A stretch of DNA of 64,000 bases from Glossina fuscipes (GCF_014805625.2 NW_023998455.1:8497005-8561004), one strand, 5' to 3'; numbered from the stretch's first letter, positions 1 to 14,900 are shown. The notes: generated by a model from the letters alone, not told the origin. Numbers and translations: made by a program.

Positions 1-3000
1 TGTTTTATGGTCGAGCTCTTAGTTAAGCTTTCCCGCACACATATCAATGCATCATCAGCATGAACAGAAAGATGAAGGCATTGTGGAATTTTTCTAACAA
101 CTCGTGTAATGTATTTATTTACGCGTCTGCTCCAAGCTAGTTATAAATGCTTATGCTTTTCCATGTAGTTTTCTTGGCAAGATTTTAAAATTCGTTGAAG
201 ACTGTGCAAAGCAACACTTCAACCATGAAAAACTAATTACAATTCCTTTTCCTATTCATCAAGCCTTGACTTTTAATTATAAGTTTACATCTCTTCAGAT
301 TAACCATTCAACACCTTTCTAGTCAGTAATGATAGCCGAAGAAGGTTACCTACCTACTTGCATTTGAGCAAGCGATTCTGCCTCTTTCCAAACAAGTCCA
401 ACTTAACCAATATCATAAAGTATTGAGAAATGGAAAATTGAATAATATGTTAAATAAAGTCCCCCAAAATGCCGGATCTTTTAAAAAGTGCTCGCATGCT
501 TACTACGTTAGTTGTCATTGACGGGGATTTTCGCATCAAATGCATCAGAGATAATATATATGAACACTAATCAGGTGAGGTAACTCTTTGGGAACACTTT
601 GCGCTGCAATCCAAAATGTATTCGTTTCTACCGATGCTAGTTTTCGTTTAGAGCTTTACTCTCTTCGCCTATCATACTCGATACAAATCTTCTCCTCCTC
701 TGTCCAAGAAGGATATGTTTAAGAATTGAACTCACGCCTTATATTATGAATCAAAGAAAGCTAGAGTTAATTAACAACTTCAATTAAATTGTTAAAACTC
801 GACTTCGAAACAATCGTTATTTGCAATCTGATACAAATCTCGGATAATTGAGAGAATTACTGAGTTTTTCTTCTAAAAAGAGTTAATAGCGAATCAATTA
901 AATCAACGAAATTTAATTAAAACTTGATCTTGTCTGAAAAAAAATAAAGCATTAGTTAGAGAGAAGAGAACAAACGCGAAGACCGGCTGATCAACTGGTA
1001 ATTGCCGCAAATTTCAACATTCAACATGTAGGTGTTTACTCAAGTGTCATTCGATAATTGCTTGTGGTTTATTGCTATCTATATACACATACATATACAT
1101 ATATGAGTGCAATCGATGAAGAGACTAAACAGTGTACGCGACCTTTGAAATTTAATATCACAAAGTTGTTATGGAAACCAACATTTACCTCACTTTTATC
1201 ACCAAATTAATTACTCGTGCGATATTTATTGAAGTTTCCTTTATCGGGAATAGCTTTTAATGTATGAATTAAAACTCAACATACTTCAAGTTGTGCCTTT
1301 ATACCTTTTTAACTACGGAGCTAATCAATCAGCGAGTTCCAATTTGCTTGCGTTAACACTATTTTATATAAATATACATATATATATTATATATATGACC
1401 AATCACTCACGGTACGATGAGTGTTATACCTTTATTGACTGGACACTATGCGCAATAGCTGCGATCAAAGTAATCTCCACTATATAAAGATTTGAATCAT
1501 CGAACAATGAGTTGATAAGGAGAGCATTTATTCATTGCTTCCCTTCACATTGTATGTCTTCCTTTTTGAAAATTTTGTGTTCGTGATATCAATTTTTTTG
1601 TTTACATTAAAGCCCCATTTATTTCGAATTCATTTGAATTTTATAACTTCTAAATACACAGATTTAATAATCCATAATCCATTCCAAATCGCTTCGGATT
1701 GCAAGCCCAAATGAGAGATGTTAACGTCTGTCTTCAAGCAAGTAAGCCAATAAACAATGGAATAAGTTTAGGCCGTACACAGTTCAGCATTTGTCTAATT
1801 TTCGCACTTAGCAGTTGATTGTGTTTATTGTTCGCGCGAGATATCTCTGTTCATTTTGTAAATCTATTTCAACATTAAATTATAACAAAGAATCGCTTAT
1901 GTATATATTCTTTCGTAATAAAACCTTTTGCCTTTGCTTTTTTTTATACTCATCCTCATTGACAGCTTTATTATTCGATATGCGTACGATGCCTATACGG
2001 ATGTATATGATGTAATCTATAAAATCAAAGTTGATTCCTAATCAACGTAGTCTTTTGAGTCGTCAGTCGTTTTAAAATTGTATTTGAATAGAGTCATACA
2101 AACAGATATCATTTATGAAAATGCGTATTTACTTATGCTTAAAGAGGTCTGTAAGCGGCAAACAAGCAGAGGACAAGACACAGTCATATTTAAGACTCCA
2201 TCCTGTCAAATTGACTTTTTGTCTTCTACATTTTCGTTTTATTTATTTCTTCTCTCTAATCTTACATTAAAGTTCTTTGGTTTCCCTCATCGTTAAGGCG
2301 CATAAGACATTCCGTCTTGTTGTCAATGCAATTGCTTAGATATAGCTTGATTCGGAGACTCGATATTGCAGTGCTTGTCGCTTTGTATCGTTGTATGTGT
2401 TTCCAAAGCTAGTCACTTTCCCCTTCATCGTGCTCAGACCAGGTTGATTAAATAAGGGGACAAGGCCGACTATTAAACACTAATTTAATGAGTAACTATG
2501 AAATTTAGTTACGTCAAAGTAATTCTCCACAATCTTCTGCAGTCTGTTGCATACCCTCTGCACTATCCCCAACTATCTGCAAAGCGTTAGCAATTTACTT
2601 ACGAAAGATATCGCAGTTAAAACATGATTATTAATTTTTTTAGGGCTTTTCCTCTCAGTTTCCATAATAGACATAAAAATTTTCATTACTTTTCTTTTCG
2701 TCTTAGATAATTCAAAGAAAATAAAAAATGAGTTAAATAATTTTTGATATTAAAAAAATTCTATCGTTTTTCTGTTTTTTCTCCTCTTCACTTTTTGTGA
2801 AAAGAGCTCAACACAGGCAAAGACCGAGTAGTTTGGAACGGATTTCAATCGCTTATTCAAAAATTGCCAACGTCACTACGATATATTTATGAGCACCAGC
2901 CCTTTTATCCAAAAAAGTCTGCACAGAGATGTAGAAAAAGTCAAACGCAATAATTTTATTTTTTAGGTCATAGAAAACCGAGAAATTTTGATGCCGTGAA

Positions 3001-6000
3001 AAGCCGCAGTGCGAAGGTACTGAACGTGGATATACCGCGGTACTCGATCTTTTAATAAATGTCATTAAAGGCTTGCACAAAATCGCATATGACGCGAATT
3101 TTTTTTAGCCTTCCCACAATCTTCTTTGTAAGATGTAAGGAGAAACATTCACAACACTGTTCGGCGGCGGCGTATAGATTTTATTATAGTTACGGTAAAT
3201 TTCGAATACATGACATGTGATCATGTTCTTCTGATAGGATACTCCCTTCTAAACCGGAAAAACGAGCGCAAAATTAAACTTAAATGAAAGAAAAGATGTT
3301 CAACTAACTACTCACTGACGAATTTAGCAGGAAACGAAGCACATGCAGTCTTTGGTATTCAAACCTAAAAAACTTGTGCAAATACGACATAAATGTATTA
3401 CTAAAAAGATGGTCAGTCTCCTCTTAATTTTTTACGTCTGAAAATATCTGTGGACGGCATTTAACAATACCCAAGAAAATAGCGTATAAATCTGCGCTTT
3501 AGTTCTCGAGATTGTACGTATAAGCACTTTTTTTATTAACACAAACAACAACAAAAAAACGCAGTCACAGAATCGCTTGTCAAATCAGTAATCGCACCAG
3601 GCCAACAGAATCGAAGAGAAAGCAGATTTTTCTTGTAGTGTTGCTATTGTCTGCAGTAGAAATATTCTTAAATTGAATCTCTTTTGACACGCCCCATTTT
3701 CCTATATTTTCGTCACCATCTACGTTTACAAGAATTTTGTTACTGTACAGAAGAATCTCTATAACTTCGTAGTATGAAAACGTATTGATTCGTATATTGA
3801 TTTGTTATAACTCTTAGTAAGAGAGTGTGAGAGGCAGATTTAGATAAATGCAAAGGTGAGCACGCAAAGCAAGGTTAGGGGGAGAAAACTAATTTAAACG
3901 AGGTTTTTTAGAAATTATTCAACGAGTTCCAATGATATTTTCATGCGTAAAAATTTTGCGAAGAAACTGAATCTATTTGTGAGAATGTATTTAAGCCACA
4001 TTTGGATAATTTCTTTAGAACTAAACTCACTTCGTTTGTCTCCCTATGTCCTCAAAAGGGCTGCTGGGATTTTTCTTTTTTTTAATAAGAGGATTAAAGT
4101 AAGACGTTGCTGTGCTCAACTTAATTTCAAAGCACTACGCCGTCTACAACAACTTCGCGTAGAATGGAATACTGACGTTGTTCTTATGTAAGGACATGTA
4201 GAGAGGAGCTTTTATTTATTTGACATGTAATTTTCTTTAAATTTATTTATTGAGCAATATAATTATTATTTTCCAGCAAATGACCAAATATACGTAATAT
4301 GATTAATTACAACTATTTCACCGTAAATAATGAAATAGTTACAGTTTTCATTATGTTATGATTCAGAAAAGCACTTAATAGCTACTTAGATATGTATTGA
4401 TGAAGTCTTCACAAAAAGTCGCTCTATTGTGATTTGCATCACGTTTGCTTTTAGGAATTCACAACTGGCGAGAGTTTTCCAACAAATGCAAGAGAGGAAA
4501 AAGAAAAGGAAGGAACATTATTAAGATACACACGAGTTTTTTTCCAAGTTCTAACAAGAAGAAAAGAGAAAGTAATGAATATTTGGTCCAACATGAAAAT
4601 TGAAAGAAAGATAACAGGAAAGGAGGAATAGAAAAGGAAATTTGATAAAACGTTATGGATTTCACTACATGAGCCAAAGTAGAATGTTTTTGGGGAAATC
4701 TCATATGGGAGGAGGCTTAAACCATGAACGGATGGATTAAGATCGAAGCTGAACATTGTAATTTGATATTAGTTTCAGACATTTTTGTTTAAAAATTATC
4801 TCAGGTGAAGTTTTTCGCGCAAATTCTCTACTGAAAGACCAATATTTAGCTACCTCTCCATATAGATCTGCTCCCATTTGATCAATAAAACGAATAGTTT
4901 AAGGTTTTAAGATCATTGAGTGTTTGCGGTTTATTGGACTGGACGCAATCTCAAAGAAGAAAAATCCAATAAAGTTGGTCATTGAACTTTTCTCTTAATA
5001 AATTAATTCAATCATACGATGTAGTTTTCTCGATTGCTATTCATAAGTGCTATTCATAAATTCGCTAGTTTTGATAAAACTTGATGTAAAATTTTTTCAT
5101 AAAAATCGTCCATTCGTATAAATTAAAAGTAATAACTCGTTTCGCAAACAACCTTTCTTAATAAGCTATCGATGAATTCATTTGCGCACATAATCACATC
5201 ATAACTGCAAGAATTTAATTGCATTGCACTTTATATCAAGGCATTAATTGTCGATAGATGTGTTTGGAAAAAACCATTGGTTTCAAACGTAAACCACGCA
5301 AACATTTTCATTTTGCGTTTAGTGAGAGTTGACATTTGAGTGCGAAAAGTTCCTTCTAGTTTTCTTCTAATTGTCTTGATGAATTGTCTTGAATAAAGCA
5401 AACGAAAATGAGACTAAAAACCGAGTTTGCTAATTACGCGTAAAAAAAATTAATTCCGCGTCATTCGTCATAGTTTCAAAATGAGCAAAGACTAACATCT
5501 GATAACATTCAGTACAAATCTTGCTACATCAGTCTAAGAATCTCTGATAATATGCAGATATCCCTGTAGGTGACAGATCTTTAAGCTTATTGACCTTTTC
5601 AAATACGAACACGTCTGCCTTCAAGTAATTAACATACTCATAAAGTTAGTCAATTAAAGCGTTATAGACCGGCAAAGCCGATCCTTGCGCACTCTACCTC
5701 ACTTTGCTTACCATGAACTTAGTAAAATGCTCGCAACAAGTCCTTGTTGCCGTTTACAGCTATTTATTTATTTGGAGAAATGTTCTTTGATTGGAACGGG
5801 CTCAAAAAGTAACCCTATCATCGACCAAGTTTTCCACATTTCTTAATATTCGTCTCTTTCCACCAGTTTCTCTATTGAGAAGTCTTAGAGATTGCAAGCT
5901 TTTCTCTGTAACGGTTTCTTCAGAGTAATGTAGGTCTGTTTAGTGTCTAAGAAGACAATCATCAGCATCAACCCGGAAGAAATAGTGTGATTCGATCATT

Positions 6001-8900
6001 TACTACCTTTCCGATACAGAAGCTAACGTGATCTGACTGTTTTTGTTTCTAAACACACAAAATCCCTACAGATAATATTGTGCGGCTTAATCGAGCTCGA
6101 AGCTAACAACTAAGAGTATAAGAGCACATGAAAGGCGTGAGCAAATCAGAGGCCAATAAATTGATTATGTTTACGAATTAATATTATGTGCGAAAAATGA
6201 ATCGCAAATCCTTTAATAAATGTCAAGCTTTGAGCTTAGGTCTTATGCCCTTATTTGGGAAAGGCTTCAGTTTCTTGCTGTTTCAATACCGCTTTAGCTC
6301 AAGGCTCGCTTCTCCTTTTCCTTCACTAACTTGTTTTGGTTACGCAAGAATTTCTGCAGCTATTTACTTGGAAAACTTCTGGCATCTTAATGAACTGCGA
6401 TGATGTCTCTTCTTAGGTCTAGTTTTTCCTTTTTCTTAAAGCAGCCGCGAATATTTGCAACATTTGTGATCTTTCTCCACGATCATGAAACATAATTACA
6501 TATTCATAGACTTAAAAAGCATTTATTATAACAAATGAATAAACGGCATTAACGCAAGAACGATAGAAAAACCAGTGTAAGAAAAATAAATTTCAATTTA
6601 ATATGAACGACGGTAAAAATAACAAACACAATGATATCAATATGAACGTTGCCGCTAAGAAAAAATATTGATACATATGCTCGGACAGCTAACAGCACTC
6701 ACTACTCTTGCCTTATGACTGAGTTTAATGCGTCCGCGTGATGATCATGACGTTCGTGATGGCATAGATGGCTGATAATGACGACAGCGTTGATGGACAA
6801 TAATGACGCGACAACCGGAAGTCACTTACCTGTGATTTCTCATTTTATTTATTTATTGTTATTGAATGAATCAAGTCAATCGTCATTTAATGCCAGCATT
6901 GATAATTGTATTTATTTAATCGCTTCTAAAGAGAAGCGGACAGACAAACAGACAGACGGATAAACTGACGGACAGACCGGCCAATATACGAGTGTTTTAC
7001 TAAAGTGGCAAGTTAAAATTACATCTGTATCTGTTTAACATTCTGCAAATATTGCGAAATCTTCAGAAAGCCACTACAAAAATGAAACTAATTGAACTTA
7101 ATTGGAAGAAGATTTACAATGAAAAAAAAAAACTGCTTTTCTAGAAATCGTAACATTATTGCGAGCTAATCGTTATCAACGTTCGTAGTCAATATAATCT
7201 CCTTTATCAATCTCTAAGGAAACTATGAAATGATAGATTAAATTTATGATGTTTGAGTTTAACTTCGATACCCATCCCCAGTAAGTGTTTGTGAAATGTT
7301 TATAAAACATAGAAGAACTTATTGTTATTCACGTGATGTATGCATATACGCAGGATTTAAAATTTGCTCTTAAAGATTGGAGATTAAACTGAACGGTAGA
7401 TACTACAACTCAGGCCAATTTTTCCGCATGATAAAGAAGCCTCTGCTTTTTGGCATATAGTGATCTTGAAGTAAACAACGATGAAATTCAATGCTTACAA
7501 GCTATTAGATGTTGGAGCATTATCTTGAATAGAAAACTAATTTTCAACGAATGCGAAGCCAAGAAATAAATCTATATGTCAAAACTCTTTACATTGAACT
7601 CCTTTTATTGAAATAGAAAACAGTAAACTTTTAACAGTGGGGACCGCTTTTCAAGCTATTTCAGTGTAAGCATATTCACTAACATATTTCAATTACAAGG
7701 CTTCACATACTTCGTGATATGTTCAAACCATGTCCCAATGAACTGATTTTATAAATGAAAAATTTTTGGTGTTCTTTTTCCACGCCCCCCGCCCGACTTG
7801 GATATACTTATATATAATTTCCATACATTCGATTTTTGTGAATTCTTTTTCATTATTTTCCCTGTTATTGTTTAAAGCATATATCATATGTGTTGTCGGA
7901 TGTAATAGACTCACATTTCTCATGCAACGAAGACCTTTACATATTCGAAATTAATTGATCTTCCTCGTTGTGATGATGGATCAACAATTTTAAATTTAAT
8001 ACGTTGTTCCATCGAAACTTTGTATAATGGGTGCATTCTTTGTAACGCTGATCCGGTACTGTTCTCAGGGGACGAACAATTTTCGTTTACATTAAGACAT
8101 TTTGTATTTATTTTTTTATGGACTGTCACATTGCACAAGCGCTTCAGCAAGATATTACTTCTTGTAATCCGTTCGATTCTATAATTTGACCTCCATGCTA
8201 CTTATTAACTGGCCCATAACGAAAATTGTGGGAGTTTATAGTTTCAACCTAAGATGGAGTTGCACCAATTTCAAAATTAACTTTCATCTCCCAAATATTA
8301 GCGAACCTAAACCTGTCTGCTTATAAGTTCTTGAGAGGTAAAAAGGTTATATTAAGGTTTATCTATAGTTCCTGTCATTTACATTTTTTGCAAAAATGAC
8401 TTTGTCCAAGTTTCAAAACAAACGTTTCATATATATACACATTTAGTCAGTTCTTTGATGAATTTTAATATTTCAGTCGATGAAATTGCATTTAATATAT
8501 CGAAGCCTTTGCCGAACGGTAGAGGGGCGATGGAGGTAATATTCAACTTTGTCATTGGAGATCCCGATGGTAATGTTCTGTGTCTCTTCTAGATTTTCTC
8601 GCATGAGATAAAAAACATGAACACAATGCAAATTTCTCTTCTCTACAACTTGATAACGGTTGTTCGCATTGAACTCGCTCGAACTGAAGAATTGAAATCG
8701 TATGTAATTAGCAAGCATCTAACTTGCAGATGTCTAAAATTTTGAGACACAGAACGGTGTGATTGCCATAAAGTCGATGAGGTAGAGGAACCTCTTAGGG
8801 TCGTGGTACCGACAAATAGACAACGATTCTTACGCTCCTTTATAAATTATGTACGTACATTCATATGTGGATTTACGGAGATTCTAAGTGAAATCACATC
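1..8900. other. Non-coding tract, no gene recognised
   Basis: AT-rich sequence with no recognisable gene and almost no microsatellites. The longest open frames are below about 85 codons and show no family motif. TAATTA-type homeodomain core sites cluster around 760-930, which is common by chance in DNA this AT-rich. A GACA/GTCTGT-type simple tract lies at 6938-6981. Two minus-strand frames, 7920-8150 and 8473-8718, have balanced amino-acid composition but no recognisable motif and no visible splice context. Confidence 0.6.
6938..6981. repeat. Imperfect GACA-rich simple repeat
   Basis: GGACAGACAAACAGACAGAC-type tract. GTCTGTCCGTC-like runs are frequent in fly dispersed repeats, and a weaker counterpart lies at 21248-21270. 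It could be plain simple sequence. Confidence 0.5.
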
Positions 8901-9860
8901 TTCAGCCTTCTTGCTTGATAAGTAAACGTCGTACTGTTATTGTTGTTGTTAGATAAATTTTTGCAAGCTCTGGTGACCATCAGAACAGAACATATTCTAT
9001 TTGCCCCCCATCTGATCGTCATAATATGATTTGAACAAAACTTCAAGAGGATCGAAGAGTGTAAGGAACAATTAATAGCACGGAGTAGAACAGTTTTCAA
9101 GACCAGTATTAGAAAACAGTACCAATTTGGAATGCGCGCGTTATGTCGGATCCACGTTTGTGTTTATTAGCGCGGTAAGAGTAATATGCAAAATACCATT
9201 TAAATCTTGTTTAAAAAAATTCTTTTTCTCATTTTCCGGCAAATTGAATAAAAACAAAAAGCGACTGCAGTCACATTGAAATTGCGCGCATGCGAGTATG
9301 AACTTCAACTCAATTCAATGGTTCGTTGATTCGTTGCAATTCAATGTTACCACAACGCCCGATAGTAAGACTGCCTTTGAACTTTACCTTGTGCAGTCAT
9401 TGTAACAGCAATAGCAGCTACAACTACAACCACAAAAAGAAGCAATGGCAAACTTATTATGTACATAAAAAATTGTTGACTATCGCACTCGCATCGTTCT
9501 TGCTATTCTTTAATGCTGTTGTTATTATTATTGTTGCTGTTATTCTTTCCTACATTTGACATTCTTCACGTAATTCTTCACAATTTCAATTGCATTCTCG
9601 ACTATTTTATGTGCTACTTGTTCTTGTTGACTTCTATTTATTTTTGTTGCTCTACTGCAAGCAGCCGTTTAATAGCAACGATATCATTTTCTTTGTATAT
9701 GTGTCGTCGTTTCGTTTTTCTTTTATTTTTTTTTATTTTTGTCCTTTTTTTTGCTGGCCACATGTACGCGAGTGTGTCTCACAATCGTCGCGACATTTTT
9801 CTTAGTAAAATTCACGATCAATTGGCGACACGCTTCTTAGGCTTTATTGCTAGTTGCTAG

Positions 9861-9892
<32 letters not shown>

Positions 9893-9924
9893 GTGGTGAT
9901 GTTGATGGCGATGATGTTGATGAA
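9861..9924. repeat. (TGCTGT)n hexamer array with GTTGAT-like tail
   Basis: About five perfect TGCTGT units at 9861-9892 continue as imperfect GGT/GAT/GTT triplets to 9924. The reverse complement is the CAACAG unit that flanks the assembly gap at 50.9 kb. Confidence 0.9.
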
Positions 9925-10299
9925 GGGGCCTTCTTCATCTATGAATTACTATGACTGGTGGTGTTTTTAACAATTTTTAAGACACAACATTAATTTCCTC
10001 AACCATTGTTGCGTTGTGGCTTTTGTTATTGGTTTTTAAAAGCTGGCTGGTTCCATCAGCTTTGACGCGGTTTTAATTTCTTTGGTTTTTTTTTTTGTGT
10101 TTTCTTGCTCGGCTCCATCTAAGAGTTTTCTAAGCTGCGAACGTGTACGCATCCATATTATTTAAAGCAGGCTGCATTAAATGATTTGAAAAGAAAATAA
10201 AAACCTGTCGCTAAATACTTTCATTGCACGCGTTAACAAGTCATGCGGCCATTACGGGCCCATTGCTACAAACTAACTGTGTAACTATGTTATGTGGTA

Positions 10300-10349
10300 T
10301 TGCTATTGCTGTTGCTGTTGCTGTTGCAGTTGCCGTTGCCGTTGCAGTT
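10300..10349. repeat. (TTGCTG)n / TTGCCG hexamer array
   Basis: Second CTGTTG-type array, starting with TTGCTA and TTGCTG units and ending in TTGCAG and TTGCCG variants. It lies 410 bp from the first array and has the same unit and orientation. Confidence 0.88.
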
Positions 10350-10999
10350 AATAATTATTTGCGCTTTGGTGATTTTCCTAAGGCACATGAGCCGATGTAA
10401 GCTTGATGGCAATTTCTATAGCCATCATGTTGTGGAAAAAGGGTGGCGCATACACATACTTACTGTCAGCACATTCCATTTTCATGTTTTGCAGACGCAT
10501 TTCTTTCTGTTATTCGGTCTGTGTATTAGCTGTCGTTGTCGACCATCTTCTACTTCATTCATTTGGGTGGAACTTGTTCCTGTTTTGTGCTTCTTTATTG
10601 TATGTAACTGTGTCTCTCTTACCTAACTCCCCCCTTGAACTACATCGAGTGCTTATTTAAAAACATTTATTTTGTACTGATTTCTTGTTTTCATTTTTTT
10701 TGCTTTTGTTTTTCTATTCGCATTAAGTTCGTGGCGTAAATCTTGTAACATTGATATGATGATCATGCTCGAGCATCTGTTGTTCTTGGCATGTTGGCAT
10801 TGTGTGTGAGGAAACGACTAAGTATTGAAACTAACATTCAACGCAAACCACACTCAGCTCGAAAATGATGATCATGACATCGTTTGTGTAGCATCTTTCT
10901 TTTTCCTTATTTTTCTTCTTTTTTTTTTTTCGTCTATTTTTTTCGTCATTTCCAGTTTCCCGACTGGCAACAATCATTGCTTATAAGACCGACTAACAA

Positions 11000-13600
11000 G
11001 CTTTTGGTCCGCGAAAATAAATACTCATCTATGACAGAATATTTTCTTTTGTCTTGTTTCCACAGATTTGTTGACATACATATACAAGCAAATAAATGGA
11101 ATGAAAATTGTCTAAAATTATTTAATATTAAACCAGAACAGAATGATTGATTTAGAAATGCCATGAAATAAATGAATGAAAATTGCTTTTGCAGATAATA
11201 CTTGAGCAAGGGCAGATCACGTATTGTCTAACCTTGTTATTGCTATTAGCACCAATTTTTACTAAAACACGCTTCAAATTCTCCCAAAAAAACACTAAAT
11301 AAAATATAATAGTGACTGCGACTTAAAATGCGAACAACACAGTATGAGGGCATTGAAAATTTCCTCTTCTCATGTCAACGCGTAATTCAGTATATTTTGT
11401 TTTTACGATTTCAATTGTGCCTTCAGGAACTGTTAAATTGAAAGAGAAAATGTCAAATATTAGAGATCGCTTAAGCTCTAAACATAGTTTTCCCAACGAC
11501 TCTCCAAAATATTTATTTCATATACGACTTGAATTTCTCAAAGGTCTGTAAAATACTAAACTTTGCTTGCGACGATACCTTTATGTGATGAAAAACGTTC
11601 GCCAAGTTTGATGTCGTTGCGATAGCCCCTTTGTGGTTTGATGGATGGTTTTAGTAAAAGCTGATTTCCTGTTTATTTTAGGCGCATGTTCTCTTCCGAA
11701 TTTTTTGCTGGTTGAGGCGAAATCAAGTCCCGTTTGCATACTTGCGACCTTGCCGAAAAAATTTTCGTTCTTCTTTTTTGTAAACGATACGTGATAATAT
11801 TATTCGAAAGCATTTTGATCCAAGTTCGAATCTTATCAACAGGTTTTGAATATTTACCTCGTAGGCCAAATTAAACAAGGAATGTCGTAAATGTGATTCA
11901 TCACCGCTATCGCAGGAACCAAAAGTACCATCTAACAATTTTAGTATGCTTAAGCCCCTTTTCAAGAAATGTTCAATTTCTTTGAACACGTAGGACTGAT
12001 CCACTTTAAATCACCATCTATTGCACAGATCAAGCCTGATCTTCGTCTTGATTAAGCCTGATCTTCGTCTTGATCTGCCCATGTGATATCGGGTATTAGC
12101 GGCCACACAATTTTTTATTTTATTTGAAAGTTTAAAATGATTTGTACAGATCTTATTTACACATTCGGAACCAGAGTACCAGAGTATGTGTAAGTATATT
12201 AAATTTTCCGTGAAATTCAAGCTGATATTTGTGGCAAATTTCAATGAAGTGCAAGTTCTGGATGACAAATCTGCACTGAGTTGTTTTACTCGTTTAAGGA
12301 ACCTCGGCTGGAAAATTGTGAATCTTGAGTTATGAAAGAGAAACCAGTGATTTAATACCATGCATCCAGTTTATTAACCGTGAAAAGGTCACAGACTTCT
12401 CGGACGGCCCATAATCCGCATAGGAAAATAAGCACATTTTCTATTCGTACCCAAGTTGGATACAAATGGATTTTCTCTTTCCGTTAAGTCAATGCCTATC
12501 AAATACTCCTATAAAAAAGACCGAGATGTAGCAAACAAATCCGCAGCACGAGTCTTTGAGAAGAGTAGAGAATGGTAAAAAATTTATAATTTAAAAGAGA
12601 AAAAAACTCTTCGATTCAACCACGCCTTTTCGTCATCAAACTCTTCAATATGTGTTTCGTTCAAAATGAAAATCGCTAAGCGACAGAGAACACGAACACG
12701 AACATGCATTGCGACGTCTCTGAGAAGTTGCTCCAAATACGGCCGTAAGAGTTTTTAATTTGAAATTTCTTTGACTGAAATATCATAAACTATTTGTCAA
12801 AAAATCAAAGCAAAAATTTTACGTCTAACCCTATAGACAAGTTGGAGGTACATGGAGAGTAATAAAGCATTTAACTGTATTGAGATGACTCGACCGATCA
12901 TCCCAACCATCCGATAGTTTTAGTTGCTAGTGCTCGTTCTACTTTAGTCCTGGGCTTGTATGTAAGTAAAATAAAGTGAAAAATTTTAGAACGCGCAATA
13001 TTGCGTCTTTTGTTTGCGGTGAATACTACCACACGGTACACATCAGGCAGTATTTCAAACGATGTGCCTCGGATTGGCAAATGGGGAAAAGAAAAAGATT
13101 TAAGCTTAATCACATTGTTGCTCAATTATCGGATATATTGTAGTTACACGCATGCACTGAATTCCGTTTTATTTAAATCGAATAATTTCTCATAAGAAAA
13201 TATGAGTTCCGTTTTGAGAAAAGTCAATGATAAGTGAATTATAAAACAAAAGCTCTGCCGCTTTGTTTACTTGTTTACAAACAGGGAATGAGGAGATGTT
13301 TAATAAATATATGATCAGAGAATTTTCCCACCATATATCCCCACATATATAACGTACGTACATAGACAGGCATTGAGGCAGAAGGAAATTGAAAACGAAA
13401 AAGACGAAATGTGACCTACATTGGATACAATGGTAAGAGCAACAAATATAAAAACAACGAATGATGTTATAGAAAATCCACATAAGGCAAAAAAGGCAAA
13501 GACATGAATACAAAAATCTTTTATTACACGTAAGGAAGACATGCCAGACGCAAAAGCATAAACAGAGAAACAAACATCCATCCAAACGTTTATTCATAAC
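11000..13600. other. Non-coding tract, no gene recognised
   Basis: Mostly texture without microsatellites. Minus-strand frames at 11723-12004 (93 codons) and 12011-12361 (116 codons) are the longest in the area. They adjoin each other but show no recognisable family motif and no splice evidence. A short tandem duplication at 12032-12075 lies inside the second frame. Confidence 0.5.
12032..12075. repeat. 22-bp tandem duplication
   Basis: The unit AAGCCTGATCTTCGTCTTGA plus two bases occurs twice head to tail and differs at one base in 22. Near identity in otherwise unique DNA points to a recent local slippage or duplication event. Confidence 0.92.
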
Positions 13601-13730
13601 TTATTATGAACGTAATCGTATGGCAAACAAATGAGTCACTGTTACGCACAACTAAATATATAAATAATAACACTCGGTTCGATAATATGTTTATATCTGT
13701 CCGGCAATGAATACGCACACATATATACAC

Positions 13731-13764
13731 ACATACATACATACATACATACATACATACATAC
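13731..13764. repeat. (ACAT)n microsatellite
   Basis: Eight or more ACAT units, preceded by ACAC/ATAT sequence. The Tyr/Met/Cys-rich antisense frame at 13642-13848 is a translation of this repeat. Confidence 0.95.
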
Positions 13765-13769
13765 TAACA

Positions 13770-14900
13770 TATATATATACAGAGATATGCTTTGCGAAGG
13801 AGGCATAGAGAGGGCTTTATACTTTATACCAACACGGTGCCTTCGCAAGAAGATTTTCTGGCAGAAAGAATTCCACGATCAATAAATCCTCAACGTTTAA
13901 AGATTTATAAGATGCTGATGATAATTATCAGTTGAACCGTTAAAATTTAAGCCTATAATAATTACCTGCTTTCAGATTTGATACCCGCTTTAGACTTTAT
14001 ATTGAAATTCGTTTTGTGCTAATATTACTACTGCGTCTATTAAGGTTGCGGTTCCTGCTGATTTGATTTTGAGTCCGTGGAAAATTTATGGCTTCCGTGG
14101 TGGTGTCCGTTCAACAAAATGATAAAATGTTAATTTGTAGTGACGTTCATCAGCGCCAACATTTCTTTATTTAATTGCATGTGAAAAATATTAGACTAAA
14201 AGAAAAAAGAGAAAAATTCCATAAGAAGAGGAGAAGAAAAGAGCAAAAAAGAAAAACGGGGCTATTAAGGATATCAATTCCACATCATCAAATCTCATCA
14301 TCTCTTTGAGAGATCTTTGGTTTCATTTGTTTTTATTATGAAATTTTAAATTGGGTTTTCGTTTATTTTTTATTAAGTAAAAGTTTTCTGATTTCATTTT
14401 CTTCAAAGCCGAAAAGAGAAAGAGAGCAAAAAAAAAAAAAAATAAGTAAAAAAATTTCCCCCAATTTCTACGAAACGACGCCGGTGACGATGATTGATAC
14501 TTTAAGCCTTTTTTATTGGCATCATATTGAAAATATTGAAAGCAAAACAATCAATGAAGAAAAAAAACCTTTAGTTTCTGTTTTTGTAAACGATTACAAA
14601 GCATTAACAACAAGAAATCATTATAATTTGATTGAAAGAGATCCGAACGGATGCGACAGACTATCAATAACTTTTCTGGATATCTGCACTTTTTTTAATT
14701 GGTTTAAATCAATCTAACAGTACGCGCAAACAGTAAACGAAAGTTAATATATATATATGTAATATATATATGCATATCCATGTATTGAATAAATAGGAAA
14801 AAGTGTAAATACCTATAATAGCATTTAACATTATGTCCGCGAATCAAAACAAATAGGAAAGCTGTGGTCGCTGATCGAACACGACTCGTCGACCACTTGG
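13770..14900. other. Non-coding tract, no gene recognised
   Basis: AT-rich, with A-rich runs at 14190-14250 and 14427-14455. No supported gene. The 77-codon frame at 14484-14717 has ordinary composition but no motif. Confidence 0.5.

Larger units (their letters stand above)
9100..11000. other. Microsatellite- and poly(T)-rich non-coding tract
   Basis: This stretch differs in texture from the preceding 9 kb. It has many T runs, GTT/GCT trinucleotide clusters and two CTGTTG hexamer arrays, described separately. The open frames here, such as 9513-9860, are Leu/Phe-rich translations of T runs and hexamers and are not credible genes. It may be intronic, untranslated or regulatory DNA; the sequence alone cannot decide. 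Confidence 0.55.

Noticed and set aside
9513..9860. 115-codon frame rich in Leu and Phe
   Set aside because: Built from GTT/TTA repeats and T runs; overlapping frames on the same strand are also open; no motif.
12011..12361. 116-codon minus-strand frame
   Set aside because: No family motif or splice context, and it includes a 22-bp tandem duplication that changes nothing in its favour. Kept only as part of the non-coding tract.
13731..13764. CRISPR-like regular repeat
   Set aside because: It is a plain ACAT microsatellite with no spacers; a CRISPR array is not expected in this eukaryotic DNA.
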